A stretch of DNA of 64,000 nucleotides from Gordonia sihwensis NBRC 108236 (GTDB lineage: Bacteria > Actinomycetota > Actinomycetes > Mycobacteriales > Mycobacteriaceae). The stretch's first letter is position 1, and every line of letters begins with the position of its first letter. Location: assembly GCF_000333035.1 (NCBI RefSeq), contig NZ_BANU01000006.1, forward strand, positions 124,001 to 188,000. The letters are read 5' to 3'. The translations under genes were made by a program, and so were the position numbers. Shown here one piece after another: positions 1-8,026 of this stretch. The notes beneath the pieces were generated by a model. The model saw only the letters and a program-made list of their open reading frames with translations. It made no database searches and was not told the DNA's origin.

Positions 1-117
1 CTTGCCGGGCGTCGTCGAACCAGAGGTCGGCCTCGCGTCGTCGGCCGGCACGTCGGTGGTCTCCTCCGACTCGGCGGCTGAGCTCTTGGCGGCGTCGGAT
101 TTCCAGGGCAACTTCAC
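1..117 (-). CDS. DUF3043 family membrane protein, 5' part only
   Basis: Only the first 39 codons are inside the window; the gene runs leftwards off the edge. The visible start is GTG-Lys-Leu-Pro-Trp followed by an acidic, Ser/Thr-rich stretch. That is how actinobacterial DUF3043 proteins (Rv2206-type, a basic N-terminal region followed by membrane helices further on) begin. It also lies where Rv2206 lies beside the glycerate kinase gene in M. tuberculosis. No Shine-Dalgarno precedes the GTG, but a TAGTCT box ends 7 nt upstream, fitting a leaderless message. Family assignment rests on the N-terminus and synteny, as the membrane part is not visible. Function unknown. Confidence 0.6.
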   Translation of the reverse strand, partial: MKLPWKSDAAKSSAAESEETTDVPADDARPTSGSTTPGK

Positions 118-124
118 GACTACG

Positions 125-130
125 AGACTA
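125..130 (-). promoter_or_regulatory. -10 box, leaderless start of DUF3043 gene
   Basis: TAGTCT on the minus strand, 7 nt before the GTG at 117. It fits the TANNNT -10 rule and the spacing of leaderless actinobacterial transcripts. It lies about 45 bp from a second, divergent box serving the glycerate kinase gene. Confidence 0.5.
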
Positions 131-175
131 TTCGATGCGGCGGCGACGGCGGGCATCGGGCAAGCGCCTCCCGGC

Positions 176-181
176 TACTCT
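176..181 (+). promoter_or_regulatory. -10 box, leaderless start of glycerate kinase gene
   Basis: TACTCT ends 5 nt before GTG 187 and 8 nt before ATG 190, so the transcript probably begins at one of these codons. No Shine-Dalgarno is present. Confidence 0.5.
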
Positions 182-186
182 GACCG

Positions 187-1281
187 GTGATGGACACGAC
201 GGCGATGCGGGTGGTGATCGCCCCCGACGAGTTCGGCGGGACGCTGACGGCGGCGCAGGCCGCGTCCGCGATCGCCGAGGGCTGGGCCCGCGCGCGGCCG
301 GGTGATGTGCTCGAGCAGCTGCCGCAGTCCGACGGCGGTCCCGGATTCGTCGACGTGCTCGCGGCTGCCGGCGTCGGGCGGCGTCTCGGCGTCTCGGCGT
401 CCGGACCGCTCGGAGGTGCGGTGGCCGCCGAGGTGCTGCTCGACGGCCGCACGGCGTTCGTGGAGTCGGCTCAGGCATGCGGACTGCATCTGATCGGCTC
501 GCCCGGTCCGGAGACGGCCTGGTGTGCGGGGACGGCCGGGGTCGGTGACCTGCTGCGGGCTGCGGTGGAGGCCGGTGCGACCCGGATCGTGGTCGGACTC
601 GGCGGAAGTGGAACCACCGACGGAGGCCGCGGCGCCTGTACGGCACTCGGCGGACTGACCGCCGCGCACCACCTCCTGCGGGAGACGGAACTCGTGGCGG
701 CCACCGATGTGACCAACCCGCTGCTCGGTCCGTCCGGGGCGGCCGCTGTCTTCGCTCCGCAGAAGGGCGCCGACCCCGAGACGGTCGCGCGGTTGGAGTC
801 GCGACTGCAGCGGTGGGCGGACGAGTTGGAGGACCTCCGCGTCCGCACCGACGACGGTCAGCGGCTCCGTGACGCCACCGGTGCGGGTGCCGCGGGCGGG
901 CTCGGTGCCTTTCTCCTGGCACTCGGTGCGACCCGAGAGGCGGGCGCCGACGTGGTGGCGGGTGTCACCGGTCGTGCGCGGCGCATCGGCGTCGCCGATC
1001 TCGTGCTGACCGGGGAGGGCCGCTTCGACGAGCAGACTCCCTTCGGCAAGGTGGTGGCCTCCGTCGCAGCCGACGCACGGCGTGCCGGAGTGCCTGCGGT
1101 GGTTCTGGCCGGGCAGGTGCGCGGCAGGCCCCGCGTCGACGGCGTCACCGTCGCGTATTCGATGGCCGACTGGGCCGGCTCGTCCGCGCGCGCACTCGCC
1201 GACCCGGCGCCGATCCTGGCCGGACTCGCGCAGACGGTCGCGGCCGGATTCGCCGGGACGGTCGAGCGGACCGGAATCTGA
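187..1281 (+). CDS. glycerate kinase
   Basis: Cytosolic kinase that phosphorylates D-glycerate with ATP, feeding it into lower glycolysis. The protein (358-364 aa) is of the GckA/GarK glycerate kinase family. It has the N-terminal strand and glycine turn VVIAPDEFGGTLTA, the loop GLGGSGTTDGG near residue 138, and GAAGGLGAFLLALGA followed by DLVLTGEGRFDEQT in the second half. The length is usual for the family. The first codons GTG 187 and ATG 190 sit directly behind a -10 box; ATG 205 (MRVVIAPDE) matches the family start best, so the true start is one of these three. It corresponds to Rv2205c by position. Family call secure; start uncertain by six codons. Confidence 0.85.
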   Translation: MMDTTAMRVVIAPDEFGGTLTAAQAASAIAEGWARARPGDVLEQLPQSDGGPGFVDVLAAAGVGRRLGVSASGPLGGAVAAEVLLDGRTAFVESAQACGLHLIGSPGPETAWCAGTAGVGDLLRAAVEAGATRIVVGLGGSGTTDGGRGACTALGGLTAAHHLLRETELVAATDVTNPLLGPSGAAAVFAPQKGADPETVARLESRLQRWADELEDLRVRTDDGQRLRDATGAGAAGGLGAFLLALGATREAGADVVAGVTGRARRIGVADLVLTGEGRFDEQTPFGKVVASVAADARRAGVPAVVLAGQVRGRPRVDGVTVAYSMADWAGSSARALADPAPILAGLAQTVAAGFAGTVERTGI

Positions 1282-1328
1282 CTCGGCCGAAACCCGGGCG
1301 CGGGATGCGGGAATAGCGGGTCGGCGAG

Positions 1329-1334
1329 TACCGT
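1329..1334 (+). promoter_or_regulatory. possible -10 box upstream of erpA
   Basis: TACCGT, giving a predicted RNA start near 1341 and an untranslated leader of about 100 nt before erpA. No good start codon lies at leaderless distance. Weak, motif-only evidence. Confidence 0.3.
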
Positions 1335-1439
1335 TGATGCTGTTGGCCGTGTCTGCCGGGCCGCTGTACCGGTAACTGAGCCACCGACAACGTATCCGGC
1401 CGTCGAGATTCTTCGCGGTCGGCGACATGAGGAGCGCCC

Positions 1440-1787
1440 ATGACCGTTCAGAACGAAACCGCAACCGGTGTCCTGCTGACCGACGCCGCCGCCTCCAAGG
1501 CGAAGGCACTGCTGGACCAGGAAGGACGCGACGACCTGGCCCTGCGCATCGCGGTGCAGCCCGGTGGCTGCGCCGGTCTGCGCTACCAGCTGTTCTTCGA
1601 CGACCGCAGCCTGGACGGCGACGTGGTCTCGGACTTCGGCGGCGTGAAGCTGGCCGTCGACCGGATGAGCGCACCCTACGTGCAGGGTGCCACCATCGAC
1701 TTCGTCGACAGCATCGAGAAGCAGGGCTTCACCATCGACAACCCGAATGCGACCGGCAGCTGCGCCTGCGGCGATTCGTTCAACTGA
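1440..1787 (+). CDS. erpA: iron-sulfur cluster insertion protein, ErpA/HesB family
   Basis: A-type carrier that hands Fe-S clusters to apo-proteins in the cytosol. The 115-aa protein has the three cluster-binding cysteines of the family: Cys44 in PGGCAGLRY and the C-terminal pair Cys108 and Cys110 in GSCACGDSF. The ATG at 1440 is preceded by GAGGAG with normal spacing. It corresponds to Rv2204c, and the neighbourhood (glycerate kinase before, adenosine kinase after) is the same. Nothing is odd in length or motifs. The downstream bc1-aa3 genes include the Rieske Fe-S protein, but any direct link is inference. Confidence 0.9.
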   Translation: MTVQNETATGVLLTDAAASKAKALLDQEGRDDLALRIAVQPGGCAGLRYQLFFDDRSLDGDVVSDFGGVKLAVDRMSAPYVQGATIDFVDSIEKQGFTIDNPNATGSCACGDSFN

Positions 1788-2870
<1,083 letters not shown>

Positions 2871-2891
2871 CCGGCCGGCGCGCCACTCAGG

Positions 2892-3004
2892 CTGGTTGAG
2901 CGAGCGAAGCGAGTCGAAACCAACGCGACATCCGACGGCAGCAGATGGTTCTGCTACCGGCCGATTGTCACCGGGGTTTCGACTCGCTTCGCTCGCTCAA
3001 CCAG
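2892..3004. repeat. 30-bp perfect inverted repeat between convergent genes
   Basis: The left arm 2892-2921 and the right arm 2975-3004 are exact reverse complements over 30 bp, with a 53-nt loop. The arm core (GGTTTCGACTCGCTTCGCT) resembles dispersed REP-like sequences remembered from Gordonia and related genomes. It sits between the 3' ends of adoK and asnB, so either transcript would fold into a long hairpin, possibly acting as a bidirectional terminator. Confidence 0.75.
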
Positions 3005-3105
3005 CGGGAACAGGGACGGGCCGCTCGCTCAACCAGCGGAGGCGGGACGGGCCGCTCGCTCAACCAGCGGAGGCGGGACGGGCCGCCTGCTCGACCACCG
3101 GGCGG
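2991..3105 (+). repeat. 31-bp tandem repeat, three copies plus a decayed fourth
   Basis: Copies at 2991-3022 (32 bp, divergent), 3023-3053 and 3054-3084 (identical 31-mers), then a degenerate piece to about 3105. The unit begins GCTCGCTCAACCAGCGG, i.e. it contains the outer end of the inverted repeat it overlaps. This suggests the array grew from that repeat by slippage or nested insertion. Confidence 0.75.
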
Positions 3106-3109
3106 TCAG

Positions 3110-5035
3110 CTACAGGCGGACCGGGTAATCGTGATCTTCGATCGCCGGGACGATGGTTCCGTCGACGAAGATGCCGTACCAGAGCATGAAGCAGAGGACG
3201 GTCCAGATCCGCCGACTGTTGTCGACCTCGCCGCGCCGGTGCTCTTCGAGCATCTGCATCACGAAACGCTTGTCGAAGACGTGGTCGGTGTCGGACGTGG
3301 AGATGAGCTCGCGCGCCCAGTCGTACATCTCGGTGCCGGCGAGCCAGTGGCGCAGCGGGACCGGGAAACCGAGCTTACGACGATGCAGCACGTGCGGCGG
3401 AACGATCTGTTCGAGCGCCTTGCGCAGCGCGTACTTGGTGGTGCCGTGGCTGATCTTCTCCTCGAACGGGAGGCGTTCGGCGACGGCGAACACCTCCTTG
3501 TCGAGGAACGGAACGCGTAGTTCCAGCGAGTGCGCCATGTTGATCTTGTCGGCCTTGACGAGGATGTCGCCGCGCAGCCAGGTGAACAGGTCGAGGTGCT
3601 GCATGCGCGTCACCGGGTCCATTCCCTCGCTCATCCGGTAAATGGGTGCGGTGACGTCCTGATGTGTCCACTCGGGCCGGAAGTTCCGCAGCACCGCACG
3701 CAGCCGGGCGTCGTCGAAGCTGCGTGCATTGCCGTAGTACCGCTCCTCGAGGGTCAGCGAGCCGCGGTGCAGGAGGCTCTTGCCCCGGGTGCCCTCGGGG
3801 ATTCTGTCCGACACCTTGCCCGCCAGCCGCCGTAGTCCGCCGGGCAGCTTGTCGAACGACTTGAGCGACAGCGGCTCTTTGTAGATGGTGTAGCCGCCGA
3901 ACAACTCGTCGGCGCCCTCACCGGAGAGCACCACCTTCACGTGCTTGCGGGCCTCGGCCGCGACGAAGTACAGCGGCACCAGCGCGGGGTCGGCGACCGG
4001 GTCGTCGAGGTACCAGATGATCTGGGGGAGCGCCTCGATGAACTCCCGCGGCGAGACCACCTTCACGATGTGGCGGGCGCCGATCGCCTCCGCCGACTCC
4101 GCGGCGACGTCGACCTCGGAGTAACCCTCCCGTTCGAATCCGGTGGTGAAGGTGATGAGGTCGGGATTGTGCTGGATCGCCAGCGCCGCGATCGCCGTCG
4201 AGTCGATGCCGCCGGACAGGAACGACCCGACGGTGACATCCGCGCGCATGTGCTTGGCCACCGAGTCGCGCAGCACGTCGGCGATCTCGTCGTAGCGCTT
4301 CTGCTCGCCACCCGGAGCGAAGGGGCGCACCGGGAATCGAGGTGCGAAATAGCGAGTCGTCTGCGGGGCGGCACCCGGCTTGAGCGTCGCGTAACAGCCG
4401 GACTCCAGCCGGGTGATGTTGCGGTGCAGAGTCTCCGGCTCGGGGACGTACTGGAGAACGGTGTAATGCTCGATCGCGCGATCGTCGAGTTCGCGGTCGA
4501 GGTCGAGCCGGTCGAGCAGTTCCAGGAGGCTCTTCTTCTCCGATCCGAAGGCGGTACCCCGCGGGCTGGTCGCCAGGAAAAGCGGCTTGATGCCGAACGA
4601 GTCACGGGCGATGAACAACTCGCGGTTCTGGGTGTCCCAGATCGCGAAGGCGAACATGCCGCGCAGTTTGCGGACCACCTCCGGGCCCCAGTAATGGAAG
4701 CCCGCGACGATCGACTCGCCGTCCCCTTCGGTGCGGAACGGCGCGTCGTGGTCGCGCGCCAGCTCCTCACGGATCTCCAGGTAGTTGTAGATCTCTCCGT
4801 TGAACACCAGTGCATAGCGTTCGGGGTTCTCAGCCGGCCCCCATCGCAGCGGCTGGTGCGAATGTTCGATGTCGATAATCGAGAGCCTGTTGAAACCGAA
4901 GACGAGGTCGTCGTCGTTCCACGTGCCCATGTCGTCGGGCCCGCGATGCCGCATGTACCTCGCTGCCGAGGCGACGAGGTCGATGGTGGACGACGCCGAA
5001 CCGTCGCTGGTGAGCATTCCGAGCAAGCCACACAC
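3110..5035 (-). CDS. asnB: asparagine synthetase (glutamine-hydrolysing)
   Basis: Transfers the amide nitrogen of glutamine to aspartate using ATP, giving asparagine. The 641-aa protein begins Met-Cys-Gly, so Cys2 is the glutaminase nucleophile once Met is removed. The N-terminal class II glutamine amidotransferase domain (to about residue 215) shows RHRGPD and FNGEIYN. The synthetase domain carries the ATP pyrophosphatase loop SGGIDST at 274-280 and LSGEGADELFGGY. The GTG start at 5035 is fixed by Cys2 and preceded by AGAGG. It matches Rv2201 by position; in mycolic-acid bacteria related AsnB proteins can instead amidate cell-wall diaminopimelate (LtsA), which is an alternative role. Convergent with adoK. 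Confidence 0.88.
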   Translation of the reverse strand: MCGLLGMLTSDGSASSTIDLVASAARYMRHRGPDDMGTWNDDDLVFGFNRLSIIDIEHSHQPLRWGPAENPERYALVFNGEIYNYLEIREELARDHDAPFRTEGDGESIVAGFHYWGPEVVRKLRGMFAFAIWDTQNRELFIARDSFGIKPLFLATSPRGTAFGSEKKSLLELLDRLDLDRELDDRAIEHYTVLQYVPEPETLHRNITRLESGCYATLKPGAAPQTTRYFAPRFPVRPFAPGGEQKRYDEIADVLRDSVAKHMRADVTVGSFLSGGIDSTAIAALAIQHNPDLITFTTGFEREGYSEVDVAAESAEAIGARHIVKVVSPREFIEALPQIIWYLDDPVADPALVPLYFVAAEARKHVKVVLSGEGADELFGGYTIYKEPLSLKSFDKLPGGLRRLAGKVSDRIPEGTRGKSLLHRGSLTLEERYYGNARSFDDARLRAVLRNFRPEWTHQDVTAPIYRMSEGMDPVTRMQHLDLFTWLRGDILVKADKINMAHSLELRVPFLDKEVFAVAERLPFEEKISHGTTKYALRKALEQIVPPHVLHRRKLGFPVPLRHWLAGTEMYDWARELISTSDTDHVFDKRFVMQMLEEHRRGEVDNSRRIWTVLCFMLWYGIFVDGTIVPAIEDHDYPVRL

Positions 5036-5345
5036 GGTGTCAGGGCCTCTTTCGCAGATACTGTCAGGTCAGACGGGCGGCGATCCGCGCCCGTGAGCGC
5101 GTTCCACTATGCCGCAGATGCGCTGGCCGCCGCGACTCCGGCGCACCGTGGCGAGGGCGGAATCACCCCCGGTCGAAGCCGTATCCGCAGGTCGCGAAAA
5201 ATGATCGGCGAAACAGCGAACCCCAATCACGACGACTTCGTCGGGTTGGTCTACGCTGCGTAGTACTAGGTGCAAGAATTGCGTCGAGGAGTGTCTGCTC
5301 GTCGCCGCAGGCCTTGGAAGAACAGCTCCCTGCCAGCAGGAAGGC
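5036..5345. other. intergenic region between divergent asnB and ctaC
   Basis: About 310 bp without a convincing gene. It must hold the promoters of asnB (leftwards) and of the ctaC-ctaF operon (rightwards). A TACTAG/TAGTAC stretch around 5260-5270 could be part of the ctaC promoter, but no well-spaced -35/-10 pair stands out. A purine-rich AGGAAGG just before 5346 is the ctaC ribosome binding site. Confidence 0.5.
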
Positions 5346-6488
5346 GTGAAATTGACGAACGGTGTACGGCCGTCGACGCGACGGAAGGGATCTCCGTCGC
5401 GCACGATCAAGAGACTGAGTGGCCTCGCAGTACTCGGCGTCGGTGTGCTGATGACATCGGGCTGCAGTGCTGAAGAGGCCCTGCGTTTCGGTTGGCCGGA
5501 GGGAGTCACTCCCGAGGCACATGATATGCGCACCTTCTGGACCTGGTCGGTCATCGCCGCCCTGGCCATGGGTGTGCTGGTGTGGGGTCTGATCTTCTGG
5601 ACCATCACCTTCCACCGCCGCAAGAAGAACGGCACCGCCGAGGACGAGATTCCGCGTCAGACCGGATACAACGTTCCGCTGGAACTCGCGTACACCGCGA
5701 TCCCGTTCGTGCTGATCGCCGTGATGTTCTACTTCACCGTCGTCGTTCAGAACTCGGTGGAGAAGAAGGAAGAGAACCCGGCTGTCGCCGTGGACGTCAC
5801 CGCCTTCCAGTGGAACTGGAAGTTCGGCTACAAGTCGGTCACCATCGACGGCAAGCAGCTGGTGAACCCGAAGACGGACTCCAAGCAGGGCGTTCCCTTC
5901 CAGGACCAGATCGCCAAGTACCGCGAAGAGGACGGCAAGCAGGAGGAGATCCTCGGTGCCGCCGGCGGCCGTTCGGCCGAGATCCGGGACTACCTGAGCT
6001 ACGACAAGATCGAGACCCTCGGTAGCTCGTCGGAGATTCCGATCCTGGTGCTGCCGACCAATACGCGCATCCAGTTCGATCTCGCAGCAGCGGATGTCGT
6101 GCACTCCTTCTGGGTTCCCGAGTTCCTCTTCAAGCGCGACGTGATGCCCTTCCCGAAGCAGAACCACCAGGACTCGAGCTTCCAGATCTCCGAGATCGAC
6201 CGCGAGGGCGCCTTCGTCGGACGCTGTGCGGAGATGTGCGGAACGTTCCACGCGATGATGAACTTCGAGGTCCGCGCCGTGAGCCCGACGACCTTCGCGA
6301 ACTACATCAAGTACCGCCAGGCCCACCCGGAGGCGACCAACGCTCAGGCGCTCAAGGCCGTGTGCCAGGTTCCCGAGTCGGTCACCACGGTTCCGTTCGA
6401 CACCCGCCGTGTCTCCAACGGAACCACTCCGAAGAACCTCGGCGATGCCAACAACACCACGATCGCCCAGTGCACCCCGGAGGTTTAA
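5346..6488 (+). CDS. ctaC: cytochrome c oxidase subunit II
   Basis: Subunit of the aa3 oxidase that accepts electrons from the bc1 complex at its CuA centre, on the outer face of the cytoplasmic membrane. The 380-aa protein has a basic N-terminus and a lipobox-like LMTSGC (Cys about residue 39), suggesting lipidation. Two membrane helices follow, then a cupredoxin domain. CuA ligands are visible: a His in VVHSFWVPEF near residue 251 and Cys294, Cys298, His302 and Met305 in CAEMCGTFHAMM. The GTG start at 5346 has a strong AGGAAGG behind it. Forms an operon with ctaF six bases downstream and corresponds to Rv2200c. Confidence 0.95.
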   Translation: MKLTNGVRPSTRRKGSPSRTIKRLSGLAVLGVGVLMTSGCSAEEALRFGWPEGVTPEAHDMRTFWTWSVIAALAMGVLVWGLIFWTITFHRRKKNGTAEDEIPRQTGYNVPLELAYTAIPFVLIAVMFYFTVVVQNSVEKKEENPAVAVDVTAFQWNWKFGYKSVTIDGKQLVNPKTDSKQGVPFQDQIAKYREEDGKQEEILGAAGGRSAEIRDYLSYDKIETLGSSSEIPILVLPTNTRIQFDLAAADVVHSFWVPEFLFKRDVMPFPKQNHQDSSFQISEIDREGAFVGRCAEMCGTFHAMMNFEVRAVSPTTFANYIKYRQAHPEATNAQALKAVCQVPESVTTVPFDTRRVSNGTTPKNLGDANNTTIAQCTPEV

Positions 6489-6494
6489 GGAACT

Positions 6495-6911
6495 ATGAAG
6501 GTCGAAGCACGGGTCTTTGAGGCCCTCGCCCTCTTCTTCATCCTGATGGGCGTGATCTACGCCGTCGCGACGTTCTACTACCGGACCGGTGTGGAATGGG
6601 CGGGTGCGACCGCCATGTTCTTCTCCGGCGGTCTGGCGCTCATCGCGGGCACCTACTTCCGGTTCGTGGCCCGTCGCGTGGAGATCCGTCCGGAGGATTA
6701 CGAAGAGGCGGAGATCGAGGACGGCGCCGGTGAGCTCGGCTTCTTCTCGCCGCACAGCTACTGGCCGATCATGATCGCCGGCGGCGCAGCGCTCTTCGCC
6801 ATCGGTTTCGCGAGTTCCAACTGGTGGTTCGCCATCGGTCTGGTGCCGATCATCGTCGGCACGGTCGCCGGACTGGTCTTCGAGTACCACGTCGGACCCG
6901 AGAAGCACTGA
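6495..6911 (+). CDS. ctaF: cytochrome c oxidase subunit IV (actinobacterial)
   Basis: Small accessory subunit of the actinobacterial aa3 oxidase, 138 aa, with four predicted membrane helices. The N-terminal pair starts KVEARVFEALALFFILMGV; the C-terminal pair follows a charged loop (RPEDYEEAEIEDGAGELGF) and ends YHVGPEKH. Same size and motif as Rv2199c/CtaF. ATG at 6495 lies six bases after the ctaC stop, with AAGGA in front, so the two are co-transcribed. A perfect hairpin 20 bp after the stop is the likely operon terminator. M. tuberculosis has mmpS3 next; here aac(2') lies there instead. Confidence 0.95.
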   Translation: MKVEARVFEALALFFILMGVIYAVATFYYRTGVEWAGATAMFFSGGLALIAGTYFRFVARRVEIRPEDYEEAEIEDGAGELGFFSPHSYWPIMIAGGAALFAIGFASSNWWFAIGLVPIIVGTVAGLVFEYHVGPEKH

Positions 6912-6930
6912 TCGTCTCCACTCAGACGCA

Positions 6931-6963
6931 CGAAGCCGCACCCGAGAACCGGGTGCGGCTTCG
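6931..6963 (+). terminator. hairpin ending ctaCF, overlapping the aac(2') start
   Basis: Left arm 6931-6943 and right arm 6951-6963 pair perfectly over 13 bp (CGAAGCCGCACCC) around a 7-nt loop, followed by a modestly T-rich TCATTCTC. Position 20 nt after the ctaF stop suits a terminator. The right arm contains the likely aac(2') GTG start at 6953. Confidence 0.75.
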
Positions 6964-7504
6964 TCATTCTCACGAGCTGTCCGCGGCGTTCCGCGGGCAG
7001 CTGTTCGCATTCCTGGCCGATGCCTTCGACGGGGACTTCGGCGCCGACGACTTCGACCATGCGCTCGGTGGCGTCCACGTGATCGCGTTCGGTACCGACG
7101 ACGCGGTGGTGGGACACGCGTCCGTCGTTCAACGGCAGCTGATCGTCCAAGGGGAGAACGTGCCCGGCGGCAGGGTTCTGCGGACGGGCTATGTGGAGGC
7201 GGTGGCGGTCGATGCCGCACACCGCCGCCGCGGCATCGGCGATGCGCTGATGCACCAGGTGGACGGAATCGTCGCCCGTGCGTACGACCTCGGCGGACTC
7301 GGTGCCTCCGACGACGGTCGCCGGCTGTATCTTCGACACGGCTGGGAACCGTGGTCCGGCCCGCTCGGCGTCCTCACACAGTCGGGGGTACAGTTCACCC
7401 CGGACGATGAGGGCGCAGTCCTGGTCCTCCGGACACCTGAGACCGCGGAGATCGACACGGACGGTCGGCTGATCTGCGAATACCGCCGCGGGGACGTGTG
7501 GTGA
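6953..7504 (+). CDS. aac(2'): aminoglycoside 2'-N-acetyltransferase, AAC(2')-I family
   Basis: GNAT enzyme that acetylates the 2'-amino group of aminoglycosides from acetyl-CoA; mycobacterial members are chromosomal and may have another physiological role. The 183-aa protein aligns along its length with AAC(2')-Ic: DGDFGADDFDHALGGVH, the acetyl-CoA loop GYVEAVAVDAAHRRRGIG, YDLGGLGASDDGRRLY, GWEPWSGPLGVL and the closing ICEYRRGDVW. GTG 6953 is the best in-frame start, but it lies inside the ctaF terminator hairpin; the only other candidate is a CTG at 6908 overlapping the ctaF stop. Without its own promoter, expression would depend on read-through from ctaCF. Family secure, start uncertain. 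Confidence 0.85.
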   Translation: MRLRHSHELSAAFRGQLFAFLADAFDGDFGADDFDHALGGVHVIAFGTDDAVVGHASVVQRQLIVQGENVPGGRVLRTGYVEAVAVDAAHRRRGIGDALMHQVDGIVARAYDLGGLGASDDGRRLYLRHGWEPWSGPLGVLTQSGVQFTPDDEGAVLVLRTPETAEIDTDGRLICEYRRGDVW

Positions 7505-7639
7505 ACTCGACGTCCACGGCCTCGTAGGCCCGTTCCGGGTCGCCCGGGCGAGCGTATCGGCGGGCGCAACGCACGATCTGGACGCCACTGCCGCCGAGCC
7601 CTTTCAGGAACGTCGCTCGTCTTAGCAGACCAGTCCTTC

Positions 7640-7806
7640 GTCGCCACTGCTGAAACACCTCCACAGTCAAGGTGTTGCGGCGACCAGTCGAATCCGCCCT
7701 GCGATCCGCGGTCGCTGTGAACCACGCAGCCGGCCACCAGATCTCCGGGCGCGGCCGGGCGGGCGACGGTAGAGCCGAGGGCGTCGACACCGAGTCGTGC
7801 CTTCAT
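7640..7806 (-). pseudogene. transposase (rve/IS3-type) relic
   Basis: The minus strand reads MKARLGVDALGS from 7806 and then GCVVHSDRGSQGGFDWS. HSDRGSQ is the signature around the second aspartate of DDE integrase cores of IS3-type transposases. The rest of the catalytic core and the first orf are missing, and reading continues only by changing frame. The remainder of 7505-7970 holds no convincing gene; minus-strand fragments such as TAELAAAERELRKRR and TAAELDEVADAGRE look like further decayed pieces. No terminal inverted repeats were found. Most likely a dead insertion sequence between the two respiratory operons. Confidence 0.5.
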
Positions 7807-7970
7807 TCTCGGCCGGCGTCGGCGACCTCGTCGAGTTCGGCGGCGGTCACCGGGACCGCGAGCGACGCTTGCGCAGTTCCCGTTCGGCTGCCGCCAGCTC
7901 GGCCGTGGTCCGTCGCTTGGCGACCGATCGAGGGCGCGCACCGTCGCCGGTGGGGGAGGGGAGCGCAGAT

Positions 7971-8012
7971 ACGACGAAGGCCGTCTCGCTGGTGCGAGAC
8001 GGCCTTCGTCGT
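7971..8012 (-). terminator. terminator of the ctaE/qcrCAB cluster
   Basis: Arms 7971-7989 and 7994-8012 pair perfectly over 19 bp with a 4-nt loop, 15 nt beyond the qcrB stop. There is no marked T-run on either side. Confidence 0.75.
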
Positions 8013-8026
8013 GGTGACTGCGCGGA

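Noticed and set aside
2-190. Plus-strand 62-aa frame at the left edge
   Set aside because: It is antisense to the recognisable DUF3043 start and has no family resemblance.
3941-5263. Long frame antisense to asnB
   Set aside because: Shadow of asnB caused by high G+C; composition is Arg/Glu/Asp-rich without motifs.
5163-7220. 685-aa minus-strand frame across ctaC and ctaF
   Set aside because: Antisense to two unmistakable oxidase genes; no domain recognised.
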